64,000 bases of DNA from Marinobacterium rhizophilum DSM 18822 (GTDB lineage: Bacteria; Pseudomonadota; Gammaproteobacteria; Pseudomonadales; Balneatricaceae): contig NZ_KB899089.1 of the NCBI RefSeq assembly GCF_000378045.1, positions 248,001 through 312,000 of the forward strand. Reading direction: 5' to 3'. Shown here in pieces: positions 29,285-39,132 of this stretch. The first letter of the stretch is position 1. Each line of letters begins with the position of its first letter. The notes under the pieces were generated by a model. That model was given only the letters and a program-made list of their open reading frames with translations. It did no database searches and was not told the origin of the DNA. The translations under genes were made by a program, and so were the position numbers.

Positions 29285-30661
29285 ATGAAAATCATACTGA
29301 TGGGAGCCGGCCAGGTTGGCGGCACCCTGGCAGAAAACCTTGCCATTGAAGCCAATGACATCACCGTGGTCGATACTGACAGCGCACGTCTGCGCGAACT
29401 GCAGGATCGGCTGGATATCCGGACCATTGAAGGCAAGGCCTCGTACCCCAGCGTGCTCGAGCGCGCGGGAGCCAAGGATGCGGACATGCTGATCGCCGTC
29501 ACCAACAGTGACGAGGTCAACATGATCGCCTGCCAGCTGGCGCACACCCTGTTCAGCACCCCGACCAAGATTGCCCGGGTGCGTGAGCACGATTACCTGC
29601 GCAAGGAAGGCGAGATTTTCAAGAATCAGGCCATTCCGGTGGATGTGCTCATCAGCCCGGAGCAGCTGGTTACGCAGCATATACAGCGACTGATCCAGCA
29701 CCCCGGTGCGCTGCAGGTGCTGGACTTTGCCCAGGGGCAGGCCCAGCTGGTCGCGGTAAAAGCCTATTATGGCGGTCCGCTGGTCGGTCGCGAAATATCC
29801 TACCTGCGCACCCACATGCCCGCCGTAGATACCCGCGTGGCAGCCATTTTTCGCCAGGACAGGCCGATCATCCCGCAGGGCAATACGATCATCGAGGCCG
29901 ACGACGAGGTGTTTTTTATCGCCGCCCAGCGTGACATTCGCGCCGTGATGAGCGAATTGCGCCGACTCGACAACCCGTACAAGCGGCTCATCATTGCAGG
30001 CGGCGGCAACATCGGGGCCCGCCTGGCCGCCAATATCGAAAACCAGTGCCAGGTCAAAATCATCGAGCGCAACATCCAGCGCTGCAACGCCCTGGCCAAG
30101 ACCCTCGACAACACCATCGTGCTGCACGGCAGTGCCTCGGACCGCGACCTTCTGATCGAGGAAAATATCGAGGACACCGATGTTTTCCTGGCACTGACCA
30201 ACGATGACGAGGCCAATATCATGGCCTCGATGCTGGCCAAGCGGCTTGGCGCACGTACCGTCATGACGCTGATCAACAACCCTGCCTATGTAGACCTGGT
30301 GCAGGGCGGTGTCATCGACATTGCCATATCACCACAGCAAACCACCATCAGCGCGCTGCTGACCCATGTCCGGCGCGGCGATGTCGCCGCCGTGCACTCA
30401 TTGCGCCGCGGGGCCGCGGAAGCAATAGAGGCGGTTGCCCATGGTGACAGGCGCAGCTCCAAGGTTGTGGGGCGGGCGATTGAAGACATAGACCTGCCGC
30501 CCGGTACGACCATCGGCGCCATAATCCGTAACGACGAGGTTCTTATCGCCCACGATGATGTCGTGATCGAGAATGGCGACCACGTTGTCCTGTTTCTGGT
30601 AGACAAACGCCGCATTCGCGATGTTGAGCGTCTGTTCCAGGTTGGTCTCGCCTTTTTCTGA
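29285..30661 (+). CDS. trkA: Trk system potassium uptake regulatory protein TrkA
   Basis: Cytoplasmic NAD+-binding gating subunit of the Trk K+ channel. The 458-residue protein contains two RCK halves, each with a Rossmann nucleotide loop ([13 protein letters not shown] near the N-terminus, [14 protein letters not shown] near residue 240) and a following TrkA-C domain. Length is as in E. coli. It precedes trkH by 14 bases, so both parts of the transporter are co-expressed. Confidence 0.97.
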   Translation: MKIILMGAGQVGGTLAENLAIEANDITVVDTDSARLRELQDRLDIRTIEGKASYPSVLERAGAKDADMLIAVTNSDEVNMIACQLAHTLFSTPTKIARVREHDYLRKEGEIFKNQAIPVDVLISPEQLVTQHIQRLIQHPGALQVLDFAQGQAQLVAVKAYYGGPLVGREISYLRTHMPAVDTRVAAIFRQDRPIIPQGNTIIEADDEVFFIAAQRDIRAVMSELRRLDNPYKRLIIAGGGNIGARLAANIENQCQVKIIERNIQRCNALAKTLDNTIVLHGSASDRDLLIEENIEDTDVFLALTNDDEANIMASMLAKRLGARTVMTLINNPAYVDLVQGGVIDIAISPQQTTISALLTHVRRGDVAAVHSLRRGAAEAIEAVAHGDRRSSKVVGRAIEDIDLPPGTTIGAIIRNDEVLIAHDDVVIENGDHVVLFLVDKRRIRDVERLFQVGLAFF

Positions 30662-30675
30662 GCGGCTGCCACGCT

Positions 30676-32124
30676 ATGCGCTATAGAGTCATTCTAAAAA
30701 TTCTTGGCATCCTGCTGATGATATTCAGCATCACCATGTTGCCGGCACTGCTGGTGTCCTTCATCTACGAGGATGGCGCCCATCAAGCCTTCCTGGCGGG
30801 CTTCGCAATTACCCTGCTGACCGGCGTCTTCCTCTGGCTGCCGGTATACCGTGTGCGGGAGGATTTGCGCACCCGCGACGGATTCCTGATCACCGTCCTG
30901 TTCTGGACCGTACTGGGGCTGTTCGGCGCCGTACCATTAATGCTGGCCGATTACCCGCATCTGCGCGTGGTGGATGCGGTGTTTGAATCGGTATCGGGAC
31001 TCACCACCACCGGTGCCACGGTCATGACGGGAATCGACTGGCTGCCGCCGTCAATCCTGCTTTACCGTCAACAGTTGCAGTGGCTTGGCGGCATGGGGAT
31101 CATCGTGCTGGCCGTGGCGATACTGCCGATGCTGGGTATCGGCGGCATGCAGCTGTATCGGGCCGAGACGCCTGGACCGGTGAAAGACTCCAAGTTGACA
31201 CCACGCATTACGGAAACCGCCAAGGCGCTCTGGTATATCTACCTGTCACTGACCGTAGTGTGCGCGCTGGGTTACTGGCTGGCGGGCATGACGGCATTTG
31301 ATGCCATCGCCCACAGCTTTTCGACTGTCGCCATCGGCGGCTTCTCGACCCACGATGCCAGCATCGGCTACTTCGATAGCCCCATTATCGAGTCCATCGC
31401 GATCTTTTTCATGCTCGTCTCGGGGGTCAATTTCGGGCTGCATTTTTTCGCCTGGCGCCAGCGCTCGCTCAGCCACTATTTCCAGGACCCCGAGTTTCGC
31501 TTCTACCTGTCGCTGCTCGGCATCACCGCGCTCATTGCCTTCATGATTCTGGCGCTGACGCAGACCTACCCCGTCAACGAAGCCCTGCGCCGGTCCGTCT
31601 TCATGGTGGTCTCCATCGCCACGACCACCGGCTTTTCCACCGCCGACTTCGCCAACTGGCCCGTGATGCTGCCGTTTCTGTTGTTCGTGACCGCCTTCGC
31701 CGGCGGCTGTGCCGCCTCCACCGGCGGTGGCATGAAGGTCATCCGCATCCTGCTGATCCTGAAGCAGGGATACCGCGAAATAAAACGCCTGGTACACCCT
31801 AACGCGATCATCTCGGTCAAGATCGGTAACCGGCCGATCTCGGACCGTGTACTGGAGGCGGTATGGGGATTCTTTTCGGTGTACATGCTGGTATTCGTGA
31901 TCATGCTGATTGCCCTGCTGGGCACGGGGCTTGATCAGGTCACGGCCTGGTCCGCAGTGGGCGCCACGCTGAACAACCTGGGTCCGGGACTGGGGGATGT
32001 CTCTGTTCATTTTGGCAATCTGAACGATACCGCTAAATGGATCCTGTGTTTCGCCATGCTACTGGGGCGGCTGGAAGTATTCACGCTGCTGGTGCTGTTT
32101 ACCCCCATCTTCTGGCGCCGCTAA
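30676..32124 (+). CDS. trkH: Trk potassium transporter membrane subunit TrkH/TrkG
   Basis: K+-translocating inner-membrane subunit, 482 residues, with the four M1-P-M2 repeats of the superfamily. Selectivity-filter glycines are visible in ESVSGLTTTGATV, STVAIGGFSTHD, IATTTGFSTAD and VGATLNNLGPGLG. Ion flow is gated by TrkA encoded just upstream. The gene ends 6 bases before a strong hairpin. Confidence 0.96.
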   Translation: MRYRVILKILGILLMIFSITMLPALLVSFIYEDGAHQAFLAGFAITLLTGVFLWLPVYRVREDLRTRDGFLITVLFWTVLGLFGAVPLMLADYPHLRVVDAVFESVSGLTTTGATVMTGIDWLPPSILLYRQQLQWLGGMGIIVLAVAILPMLGIGGMQLYRAETPGPVKDSKLTPRITETAKALWYIYLSLTVVCALGYWLAGMTAFDAIAHSFSTVAIGGFSTHDASIGYFDSPIIESIAIFFMLVSGVNFGLHFFAWRQRSLSHYFQDPEFRFYLSLLGITALIAFMILALTQTYPVNEALRRSVFMVVSIATTTGFSTADFANWPVMLPFLLFVTAFAGGCAASTGGGMKVIRILLILKQGYREIKRLVHPNAIISVKIGNRPISDRVLEAVWGFFSVYMLVFVIMLIALLGTGLDQVTAWSAVGATLNNLGPGLGDVSVHFGNLNDTAKWILCFAMLLGRLEVFTLLVLFTPIFWRR

Positions 32125-32129
32125 ACAAA

Positions 32130-32161
32130 ACGACGGCAGAACCGGGGGGCGCTGCCGTCGT
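32130..32161 (+). terminator. Hairpin after trkH
   Basis: Perfect 10-base stem ACGACGGCAG/CTGCCGTCGT with a 12-base loop, starting 6 bases after the trkH stop. The following T tract is poor on this strand, so termination efficiency is uncertain. It also lies 45 bases beyond the 3' end of the convergent acyltransferase gene. Confidence 0.55.
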
Positions 32162-32205
32162 CGTTATGATCCTTTTCAAACCCTTAGCCGTGTCGGCGGA
32201 CCCGT

Positions 32206-33177
32206 TTATCCGTACCGACGCGGCTGCCCCTCAGGCCTCTGGCTAAAGCGACGATATTCCCACTGATACTGGCTGGGCAGGGCGCGTACGCAGGCTTCTA
32301 CCGAGCGATTCATCGCCGCCGCCGCCTGCTCCAGGTCCTTGTCATCCAGCCCGGCTTCCGCTTCGCGAAAATAGATCTCGAACCCCTCGCCATCAGGCAG
32401 CCGCTCGGCATAGCCACAGATGACCTTGGCTTTGGTCTGGCGTGCCAGCTGCGGCAACAGTTTCATGGTCAGCGCATCCACGCCGAAGAAGGGCGCAAAA
32501 ACACCACTGGGCGCGTCAGGCTCCTGGTCCGGCAGGATACCGACCATCTCTGCCCGCTTGAGTGCCTTCATTACCATACGCACACCCGATGCATTGGCCG
32601 GTGCCATGCGCGAACCCAGGCGCGCGCGCATCCGCTTGATAAGATCATCCATGAGCTTGAGTCGCGGTGGCTTGTACATCGCCGTAAAGGGATAGCGATT
32701 GGACAGGTAAAGGTTCAGCACTTCCCAGTTGCCCAGATGAGGGGCAATCAGAATGATGCCCCGTCCCGCAGCCAGCGTTTCGGTAATCAGTTCCTCTCCA
32801 TTCACAGCGCGGATATTTTTCAGGCTGCGCTCGGGGGACCATAGCCAGGACATGCCCATTTCCGCCATCGAGCGACCGGTTTCAGCCAGGCTCGCGATGA
32901 TCAGTTCTTCCCGTTTATCCGCCTCGAGCTCGGGAAAGCAAAGCTCAATATTGCGCCGGGTGTTAGCCGCCAGCTTGCTGTTGGGCTTCTTGTACTGGCT
33001 GCGGCCAAACCGGGCACCCAGGGACTGCGCCCACTTGAGTGGCAACAGCGCCAGTATGCCGAGAACCAGTATGGCCAAAACTGCTTTTACTTTATCCAAT
33101 GCGATGTCCACCCACAGCGTTGTTCCCTGAGTCGCACAGTATATCGAATATCGGGCCAACTGAGGCGACACCGGCAC
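32206..33177 (-). CDS. Lysophospholipid / lipid A acyltransferase (LpxL-HtrB family)
   Basis: Inner-membrane acyltransferase of the lipid A late-acylation family. One N-terminal helix (VKAVLAILVLGILALLPL) is followed by the catalytic HX4E motif in APHLGNWEVLNLYL and by DQEPDAPSGVFAPFFG. The GTG at 33177 gives 323 residues and has AGGGA six bases upstream; an alternative GTG at 33111 would give 301. Which acyl chain and acceptor cannot be told. Divergent from glyQ, as in Pseudomonas. Confidence 0.87.
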   Translation of the reverse strand: MPVSPQLARYSIYCATQGTTLWVDIALDKVKAVLAILVLGILALLPLKWAQSLGARFGRSQYKKPNSKLAANTRRNIELCFPELEADKREELIIASLAETGRSMAEMGMSWLWSPERSLKNIRAVNGEELITETLAAGRGIILIAPHLGNWEVLNLYLSNRYPFTAMYKPPRLKLMDDLIKRMRARLGSRMAPANASGVRMVMKALKRAEMVGILPDQEPDAPSGVFAPFFGVDALTMKLLPQLARQTKAKVICGYAERLPDGEGFEIYFREAEAGLDDKDLEQAAAAMNRSVEACVRALPSQYQWEYRRFSQRPEGQPRRYG

Positions 33178-33258
33178 TGTTCGTCCCTGCGGAACCGGCG
33201 TGCGGTTTTTTCCCCATCACTCAGATAAGCGCACACCTCGGTCACTGCACTTTTCGTG

Positions 33259-33264
33259 TATAAT
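33259..33264 (+). promoter_or_regulatory. -10 element of glyQS promoter
   Basis: A consensus TATAAT about 35 bases before the glyQ start. No clear -35 is found at 17 bases upstream. If used, transcription starts near 33271, which excludes a GTG start at 33256. Confidence 0.45.
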
Positions 33265-33297
33265 TTCGCTCTTATTTTGGCCAACCGACTATTAAAG

Positions 33298-34272
33298 ATG
33301 GTGATCTCCGTGACCGAAAAGGTGACCTCAGACGTCAGCACCTTCCAGGGTTTGATCCTGGCTCTGCAGCAATACTGGGCAGAGCAGGGCTGTGTCATTA
33401 TTCAGCCGCTGGATATGGAAGTTGGTGCAGGCACCTTCCATCCGGCAACCTTCCTGCGCTCCATCGGCCCCGAGTCCTGGCGCTCGGCGTACGTACAGCC
33501 CAGCCGCCGCCCGACCGACGGACGCTATGGCGAAAACCCCAACCGCCTGCAGCACTACTACCAGTTCCAGGTTGTTATAAAACCCTCGCCCGACAATTTT
33601 CAGGAGCTGTACCTCGGCTCCCTGCAGCGCATGGGTCTGGATCTCAATGTGCATGACGTGCGCTTTGTCGAAGACAACTGGGAATCCCCAACGCTTGGCG
33701 CCTGGGGACTGGGCTGGGAAGTGTGGCTGAACGGCATGGAAGTCAGCCAGTTCACCTACTTCCAGCAGGCTGGCGGTCTGGAGTGCTACCCGGTAACCGG
33801 CGAGATTACCTACGGGCTCGAGCGTATTGCCATGTACCTGCAAGAAGTCGACAGCGTCTACGACCTCATCTGGGCGCGCCAACCCGATGGCAGTGTCGTG
33901 ACCTACGGCGACGTCTACCATCAGAACGAGGTAGAGCAGTCGACCTACAACTTCGAGCATGCGGACGTTGACACCCTGTTTGGCAATTTCGATTTCCACG
34001 AACGCGAGTGCAACAAGCTGCTGGCGCTGGAAACACCACTGCCGTTGCCGGCCTATGAACAGGTGCTCAAGGCCTCCCATACATTTAACCTGCTGGATGC
34101 CCGCCACGCGGTATCCGTAACGGAACGCCAGCGCTATATCCTGCGCGTGCGCACGCTGGCCCGTGACGTTGCCGCCGCCTATTTCAATGCCCGCAAGGCA
34201 CTGGGCTTCCCGCTGGCAGCGCCCGAGATTCGTGACGAAGTACTCGCCGCCTGTGCCGAGGAGACCCACTGA
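33298..34272 (+). CDS. glyQ: Glycyl-tRNA synthetase alpha subunit
   Basis: Catalytic subunit of the tetrameric (alpha2 beta2) class II glycyl-tRNA synthetase. The sequence [39 protein letters not shown] and later [24 protein letters not shown] are diagnostic. Start could be ATG 33298 or the GTG at 33310, which has a better placed GGTGA site; the difference is four residues. The frame is open back to 33256, but the likely -10 lies there. The stop overlaps glyS by one base. Confidence 0.96.
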   Translation: MVISVTEKVTSDVSTFQGLILALQQYWAEQGCVIIQPLDMEVGAGTFHPATFLRSIGPESWRSAYVQPSRRPTDGRYGENPNRLQHYYQFQVVIKPSPDNFQELYLGSLQRMGLDLNVHDVRFVEDNWESPTLGAWGLGWEVWLNGMEVSQFTYFQQAGGLECYPVTGEITYGLERIAMYLQEVDSVYDLIWARQPDGSVVTYGDVYHQNEVEQSTYNFEHADVDTLFGNFDFHERECNKLLALETPLPLPAYEQVLKASHTFNLLDARHAVSVTERQRYILRVRTLARDVAAAYFNARKALGFPLAAPEIRDEVLAACAEETH

Positions 34273-36350
34273 TGATTAAAGATTTCCTGTTTGAACTGGG
34301 TACCGAAGAGCTGCCACCCAAGGCACTGCTGAAACTGTCCCAGGCGCTGGAAAGCGAAATCCGCAAGGGTATCGAAGCGGTACTGGGCCAGGGTGCCGCA
34401 GAACTGCTCAAGCCCGCCGTGTTTCGTTCCTTCGCTGCGCCGCGCAGGCTTGCACTGCTGGTAGAACAGCTGTGCACCGAAGTCCCGGCCAGCGAGTTCT
34501 TCGTCCAGGGTCCGCCGGCGAGGATCGCCTTTGACGCCAGCGGCGCTCCCAGCAAGGCGCTGGAGGGCTTTGCCCGCAAGTGCGGCACCAGCGTTGATCA
34601 GCTGGTCGAGATGGACGGCAAAATGTGTTTCCGCCAGGCATCTGCTGCGACGCCACTCACCGACGCGCTGCCGAACATCATCGCGCAAGCACTCGACAAG
34701 CTGCCGATTCCCAAGCGCATGCGCTGGGGTGCTTCGCGTACCGAATTTGTGCGTCCGGTGAAATGGGCAGTACTGCTGTTCGGCGACGAGGTGCTGGACT
34801 GCAATATCATCGGCCTCCAGGCCGGACGCAAAACGCGCGGCCACCGCTTCCACTACAACCACGAAATCGAGCTCATTGCCCCGGCCGACTATGAGAAGGT
34901 TCTGCACGAGCAGGGATACGTGGTCGCGGACTTTGCCAAGCGCCGCGAGCTCATTCGCACGCAGCTACTGCACGAGGGCGACAAGATTGGTGGCCAAGTT
35001 GTCATCGATCCGGACCTGCTGGATGAAGTCACCGCCCTCAACGAGTGGCCCGTTGCGCTGACCGGCCGCTTCGAAGAGCGTTTCCTGACCGTGCCGTCCC
35101 AGGCGCTGATTTCCAGCATGGCGGACAACCAGAAGTACTTCCACCTGCTGGATGGAGCAGGGCAGTTGATGCCGTACTTCATCACCGTGGCGAATATCCA
35201 GTCGAAGGAGCCCCAGCAGATCATCGACGGCAATGAAAAGGTGATTCGTCCGCGCCTGGCTGATGCGGCCTTCTTCTTCGAGACCGACAAGAAGACGACC
35301 CTGGAATCCCGCTGCGACAAACTTGCCTCCATTGTGTTTCAAAAGGACCTCGGCAGCCTGCATGCCAAATCAGAGCGTGTCGCGCACCTGGCTGGCTATA
35401 TCGCCAGCCGCATTGGCGGCAGTCCTGCATGGGCCCAGCGTGCGGCGCAGCTTTCCAAGTGCGACCTGGTAACCGAAATGGTACTTGAGTTCCCCGAGCT
35501 TCAGGGACTCATGGGGTATCACTATGCGCTCAACGATGGCGAGCCACAGGAAGTCGCGCTGGCACAGAATGAGCAGTACATGCCCAGGTTCGCCGGTGAC
35601 CAGCTGCCCGAAACCCTGACCGGTGCTGCGGTGGCCATCGCCGACCGGCTGGATACCCTGACGGGTCTGTTCGGCATCAACCAGCCGCCGACCGGTTCCA
35701 AGGATCCCTTCGCACTGCGCCGCGCGACGGTTGGCGTGCTGCGCATCATGGTCGAGAAAGAGCTGGATCTGGACCTGGGCGAGTTGCTCAAGGTTGCCGC
35801 CGACGGCCACGCCAGCCTGCCGGCACGGGACGGTCTCGAAGAGCGGGTGCTGGACTTCATGCTGGATCGCCTGCGCGCCTGGTACGAAGACCGCGATATC
35901 GCCGTCGAGACCTACCTGGCTGTACACGCACTCAGGCCCACCCGTCCGCTGGATTTCGACCGCCGTGTACGCGCCGTTGCCTACTTCCGTACGCTGCCCG
36001 AAGCCGATGCACTGGCGGCGGGCAACAAGCGTGTCAGCAACATTCTCAGCAAGCAGGACTCACACAACGACGCGGTGGTCACCGAGTCCCTGCTGCAGGA
36101 AGCGGCAGAGAAGGATCTTTTTTCACGGGTTCAAGCCATGCAGATTGAGCTGCAGCCGGTCTTCGAAAGAGGTGATTACCAGACCGCGCTGGAACAGCTC
36201 GCAGGTCTGCACGCGGTGGTCGATCGCTTCTTTGAAGAGGTGATGGTCAACGCCGATGATGAGTCGGTGCGCAACAACCGGCTTGCACTGCTATCGCAGT
36301 TGCGGGGGCTTTTCCTGGGCGTCGCGGATATTTCCCTTATCGGCAGCTGA
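34272..36350 (+). CDS. glyS: Glycyl-tRNA synthetase beta subunit
   Basis: tRNA-binding beta subunit, 692 residues, full family length. N-terminus FLFELGTEELPPKAL is the standard beginning; the body includes the GTRSHR-related RGHRFHYN, an HD-like region, and a C-terminal DALR anticodon-binding domain. Overlaps glyQ by one base (TGATG) and is followed by a strong terminator, so glyQS is a two-gene operon. Confidence 0.97.
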   Translation: MIKDFLFELGTEELPPKALLKLSQALESEIRKGIEAVLGQGAAELLKPAVFRSFAAPRRLALLVEQLCTEVPASEFFVQGPPARIAFDASGAPSKALEGFARKCGTSVDQLVEMDGKMCFRQASAATPLTDALPNIIAQALDKLPIPKRMRWGASRTEFVRPVKWAVLLFGDEVLDCNIIGLQAGRKTRGHRFHYNHEIELIAPADYEKVLHEQGYVVADFAKRRELIRTQLLHEGDKIGGQVVIDPDLLDEVTALNEWPVALTGRFEERFLTVPSQALISSMADNQKYFHLLDGAGQLMPYFITVANIQSKEPQQIIDGNEKVIRPRLADAAFFFETDKKTTLESRCDKLASIVFQKDLGSLHAKSERVAHLAGYIASRIGGSPAWAQRAAQLSKCDLVTEMVLEFPELQGLMGYHYALNDGEPQEVALAQNEQYMPRFAGDQLPETLTGAAVAIADRLDTLTGLFGINQPPTGSKDPFALRRATVGVLRIMVEKELDLDLGELLKVAADGHASLPARDGLEERVLDFMLDRLRAWYEDRDIAVETYLAVHALRPTRPLDFDRRVRAVAYFRTLPEADALAAGNKRVSNILSKQDSHNDAVVTESLLQEAAEKDLFSRVQAMQIELQPVFERGDYQTALEQLAGLHAVVDRFFEEVMVNADDESVRNNRLALLSQLRGLFLGVADISLIGS

Positions 36351-36406
36351 TAGCCAACAGCAGGGGCCAGGCAGCCAGACCAAAGGCCCGTCTGCTACCC
36401 GCATTG

Positions 36407-36432
36407 AAACCCGCCTTACGGCGGGTTTTTTT
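36407..36432 (+). terminator. Rho-independent terminator of glyQS
   Basis: Stem AAACCCGCC/GGCGGGTTT of nine pairs, loop TTAC, followed by a run of T, beginning 57 bases after the glyS stop. Classic intrinsic terminator. Confidence 0.9.
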
Positions 36433-37024
36433 ATGGTTCTTCGCACTTTAGCGGGAAAGAATATTTTACCATCGGGCCCCGTAATCGAAGCGCACTGCGA
36501 CGCTTGGACATTTCGTGCGAAACGAAACATCTTCGCTTCCGACTAAGCCTCCTTTTCGCCTCTTGGCGACTTACTTTTCTTTGCTCGTGCGAAAGAAAAA
36601 GTAAGCAAAAACTCTCTACAACAGGACGACGCCCGAAGCAACCGGCCCAAGGGCTACGCTGCGCCCCGAGAGTATTTTTCGGGCGCAGCTGACGTCACAT
36701 CCCTATACCGCATCTGCAGCTCGGCATCCATGCCTCGCCCCTAACGGGCCTGATCGAAAATTACTCCCAGTGCTCGCCGGCTTATGGACATGGATGTCCT
36801 GTATGCAGGCAATGCAGGAGCAATTGCCCGTCCTAACGGGTCCCAGGCGCCACCTTCGGCTCTCTGGAAGTGCACCGGAATCCCCGCAGGTGCTGTTGGA
36901 GCTCAAATGCAGCAAAACAGAAATTACTGAGGGAAAGGCCAAAGTTTCCCTTTAATCTGCGAAGAACCTTTTTTATGCTCGCAGCGGGCGCTTCCAATGC
37001 AGAGCGGTAGAGCGCCAGGACATG
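36433..37024. other. Non-coding stretch with dispersed repeat and hairpins
   Basis: About 590 bases with no convincing gene. It contains a dispersed intergenic repeat (36553-36610) also found inverted near 52.9 kb, a GC-rich stretch next to it (36627-36690), and a hairpin AGGGAAA/TTTCCCT (36930-36951). Short open frames here have no ribosome sites or recognisable motifs. Confidence 0.6.
36553..36610 (+). repeat. Dispersed intergenic repeat, copy A
   Basis: Sequence TTTTCGCCTCTTGGCGACTT and the following CTTACTTTTCTTT...AAAGAAAAAGTAAG, which can fold as a hairpin. The reverse complement occurs at 52914-52969 with a few changes. Similar short palindromic repeats are common between genes in gammaproteobacteria; its mobility mechanism is unknown. 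Confidence 0.7.
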
Positions 37025-37040
37025 TGTTTCACGTGAAACA
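37025..37040. promoter_or_regulatory. parS: parS centromere site 1
   Basis: TGTTTCACGTGAAACA, a perfect 16-base palindrome matching the bacterial parS consensus bound by ParB. It lies in the gap at the 3' end of the EamA gene, about 25 kb from oriC, and is the first of three such sites within 4.8 kb. Confidence 0.88.
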
Positions 37041-37053
37041 TATGCCCTGGAAT

Positions 37054-37995
37054 TCAACAGCGTCCGGACAGCGGCGTAGCCGGCAGCTCCCGGTGTGATT
37101 GCAGCCGGCGCCCCTGCGGCAGGTTACCAATGACCGACCCGAACAGCACCAGCAGTATGCTGACGACCAGCCCCATGCTGAGCGATTCACCGAACAGCGG
37201 TACGGCCAGGCCGCCCACCAGCACCGGCACCAGTGCCATCAGCGCACCCACCCGCGTCGCCCCCAGCAACTGCACAGCCCGGACATAGCAGATCATCTGC
37301 ACGATGGTTGCCAGCACACCCTGGTACAGGCTCTGGCTCAACAGCATCGACCAGGATGCCTGCGCCAGCCCGGAAGGCAGCCAAAGCACATACACCGGCA
37401 GGTAGAGCAGGGCAGTCACAACAACAACACCGATGGTCGCCACCCAGGGCTCCAGCGCCCAGGTTCGCAGCAGCGCCGTATAGATCGCCCAGCACAGGCA
37501 GGCACCTACAAAGCACAGATCACCAACCCAGTAGCGACTCGACTCCAGCAGCGTCTCCAGCAGCAGAACGGCAACACCCACACTGCTGATGAGAATGCCG
37601 ATCCAGACCATCCGCGGCCGGCGCTCGCCCGCCAGGATGACGGCGGCCACCGCGACCAAAACGGGCATCAAACCGGGTAGCAGCAGTGCCGCATGGGTCG
37701 CCGGGGCACGGGCAAAACCACTGTAGACAAAGAGCCCGTAGCCGAGCCCGCCGAACAGTCCCAGGATCAGAATTCGGACGTTTATAAGCTGTTGCCTGTA
37801 GCGCCAGGCCAGGGGCGCCAACAGCAGCAGTGCGGTACCGAAACGGATCGCCAGCATGTCGGTCATCCCCAAAGAGGCGAGGCTGCCCGCGCGTGACATC
37901 AGGATAAAGCCCGTCCAGATCAGGATCGCCACCAACGCAAAGCAAAGCCCCCGTCGGGTGTTATCCACTGCACTTGCTACCTGGTTGTTGTCCAT
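37054..37995 (-). CDS. DMT superfamily (EamA) transporter
   Basis: A 313-residue inner-membrane exporter with ten predicted helices in two EamA repeats (GFILMSRAGSLASLGMTDMLAIRF ... ; LCWAIYTALLRTWALEPW ...). Such carriers export amino acids or metabolites. The ATG at 37995 has an AAGGCGG ribosome site; an upstream in-frame codon at 38043 lacks support. Divergent from a LysR regulator across a long inverted repeat, so the LysR protein probably controls it. Substrate unknown. Confidence 0.87.
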   Translation of the reverse strand: MDNNQVASAVDNTRRGLCFALVAILIWTGFILMSRAGSLASLGMTDMLAIRFGTALLLLAPLAWRYRQQLINVRILILGLFGGLGYGLFVYSGFARAPATHAALLLPGLMPVLVAVAAVILAGERRPRMVWIGILISSVGVAVLLLETLLESSRYWVGDLCFVGACLCWAIYTALLRTWALEPWVATIGVVVVTALLYLPVYVLWLPSGLAQASWSMLLSQSLYQGVLATIVQMICYVRAVQLLGATRVGALMALVPVLVGGLAVPLFGESLSMGLVVSILLVLFGSVIGNLPQGRRLQSHRELPATPLSGRC

Positions 37996-38079
37996 TGTCT
38001 GTCCGCCTTGCTTACGCCTTAAATGAATCTGGTGCTTTAACACAGCACTTCAATGGCGTTAGAATACGCGCCTTTACCA

Positions 38080-38126
38080 TTCACAAATAACGAATAATAA
38101 TGAAAGCAGCCTTCGTTATTAGTGAA
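38080..38126. promoter_or_regulatory. Long inverted repeat, probable LysR operator
   Basis: TTCACAAATAACGAA (38080-38094) and TTCGTTATTAGTGAA (38112-38126) are reverse complements at 14 of 15 positions, with a 17-base spacer. It sits between the divergent EamA and LysR starts, ending 24 bases before the LysR ATG, the usual place for an autoregulating LysR site. Confidence 0.7.
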
Positions 38127-38150
38127 TCTATATTCACCATGGAGCCCAAC

Positions 38151-39062
38151 ATGGACATATCGGATCTGCAGGTCTTCAAGACCGTCGTCGACGCCGGCGG
38201 CATCACCCGAGCGGCTGAACGGCTGCACCGGGTTCCGTCCAACGTCACGGCACGCATTCAGAAACTCGAACAGCAGCTGGAACAACCGCTGTTCTATCGC
38301 GAGAAAAACCGTCTCACGATCACCCCGGCAGGTCTGCGCCTGATGGATTATGCACAGCGCATGATCCAGCTGAGACAACAGGCAATCGATGAATTAACCA
38401 ACCCGGAGCCCACCGGGTTGCTGCGGGTTGGGTCTATGGAAAGCAGCGCCGCGGCACGCCTGCCCCCGGTACTGGTCGATTTTCATCGGCGCTTTGGCAA
38501 CGTGAATCTCGAACTGACAACCGGCGCTTCAGGCCCCCTGGTTGAAAAGGTATTAAGCGGTGATCTGGATGTAGTCCTGGCGGCCGATCCGATACCGGAC
38601 CGGCGACTGGCAACGCAGCCCTGTTTTGATGAAGAGCTGGTGATCGTCAAACCCCTGTCGCTGGCCGACAGCCTGGGCCCGTCAGCGCTGCCGGAGCCGC
38701 TCACGGTGGTTGGCTTTACCCAGGGATGCAGCTACCGCAACCGCATCGAACACTGGCTGGCGACCGGGGACAGACATTGCGACCGCATGGTGGAAATTCC
38801 AAGCCATCACACCATGCTGGCCTGCGTCATGGCGGGCATGGGCATCGCCATGGTGCCACGCTCCGTGCTGGCGCTGCACCCCTCGCTCGAAGGCCTTAGC
38901 GTCGAGACACCCGAAAGCGCCATCAGCCAGGCCACGACCTATCTGATCTGGCGCCAGGATGCGGTCATGCCCGCGATCAAGGCGCTCGGCGAGGTGCTGG
39001 CCGATCATGGGAATCTGAGACGTGCCGACACTGCGGCAGACAATGCGACAAAAGAGGGTTGA
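38151..39062 (+). CDS. LysR family transcriptional regulator
   Basis: A 303-residue regulator: N-terminal winged helix-turn-helix (MDISDLQVFKTVVDAGGITRAAERLHRVPSNVTARIQKLE split across residues 1-40) and a C-terminal periplasmic-binding-like effector domain starting about residue 90 with GLLRVGSMESSAAARLPPVL. The ATG at 38151 is preferred over one at 38100 because GGAG precedes it by six bases and the protein then starts like other LysR members. It probably regulates the divergent EamA exporter and itself. Confidence 0.9.
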   Translation: MDISDLQVFKTVVDAGGITRAAERLHRVPSNVTARIQKLEQQLEQPLFYREKNRLTITPAGLRLMDYAQRMIQLRQQAIDELTNPEPTGLLRVGSMESSAAARLPPVLVDFHRRFGNVNLELTTGASGPLVEKVLSGDLDVVLAADPIPDRRLATQPCFDEELVIVKPLSLADSLGPSALPEPLTVVGFTQGCSYRNRIEHWLATGDRHCDRMVEIPSHHTMLACVMAGMGIAMVPRSVLALHPSLEGLSVETPESAISQATTYLIWRQDAVMPAIKALGEVLADHGNLRRADTAADNATKEG

Positions 39063-39082
39063 TCCCGGAAGGCGCCGTCACA

Positions 39083-39098
39083 GGTTTCACGTGAAACA
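39083..39098. promoter_or_regulatory. parS: parS centromere site 2
   Basis: GGTTTCACGTGAAACA, 15 of 16 matches to the parS palindrome. It lies in the 70-base gap between the convergent LysR and carboxypeptidase genes. Confidence 0.85.
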
Positions 39099-39132
39099 GA
39101 TCACAGGCCGCAATTCGCGAGACGGCTATCGG

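Noticed and set aside
36770-36955. Small rightward ORF of 61 codons after glyQS
   Set aside because: No ribosome site, no recognisable family, and lies in repeat-like sequence.
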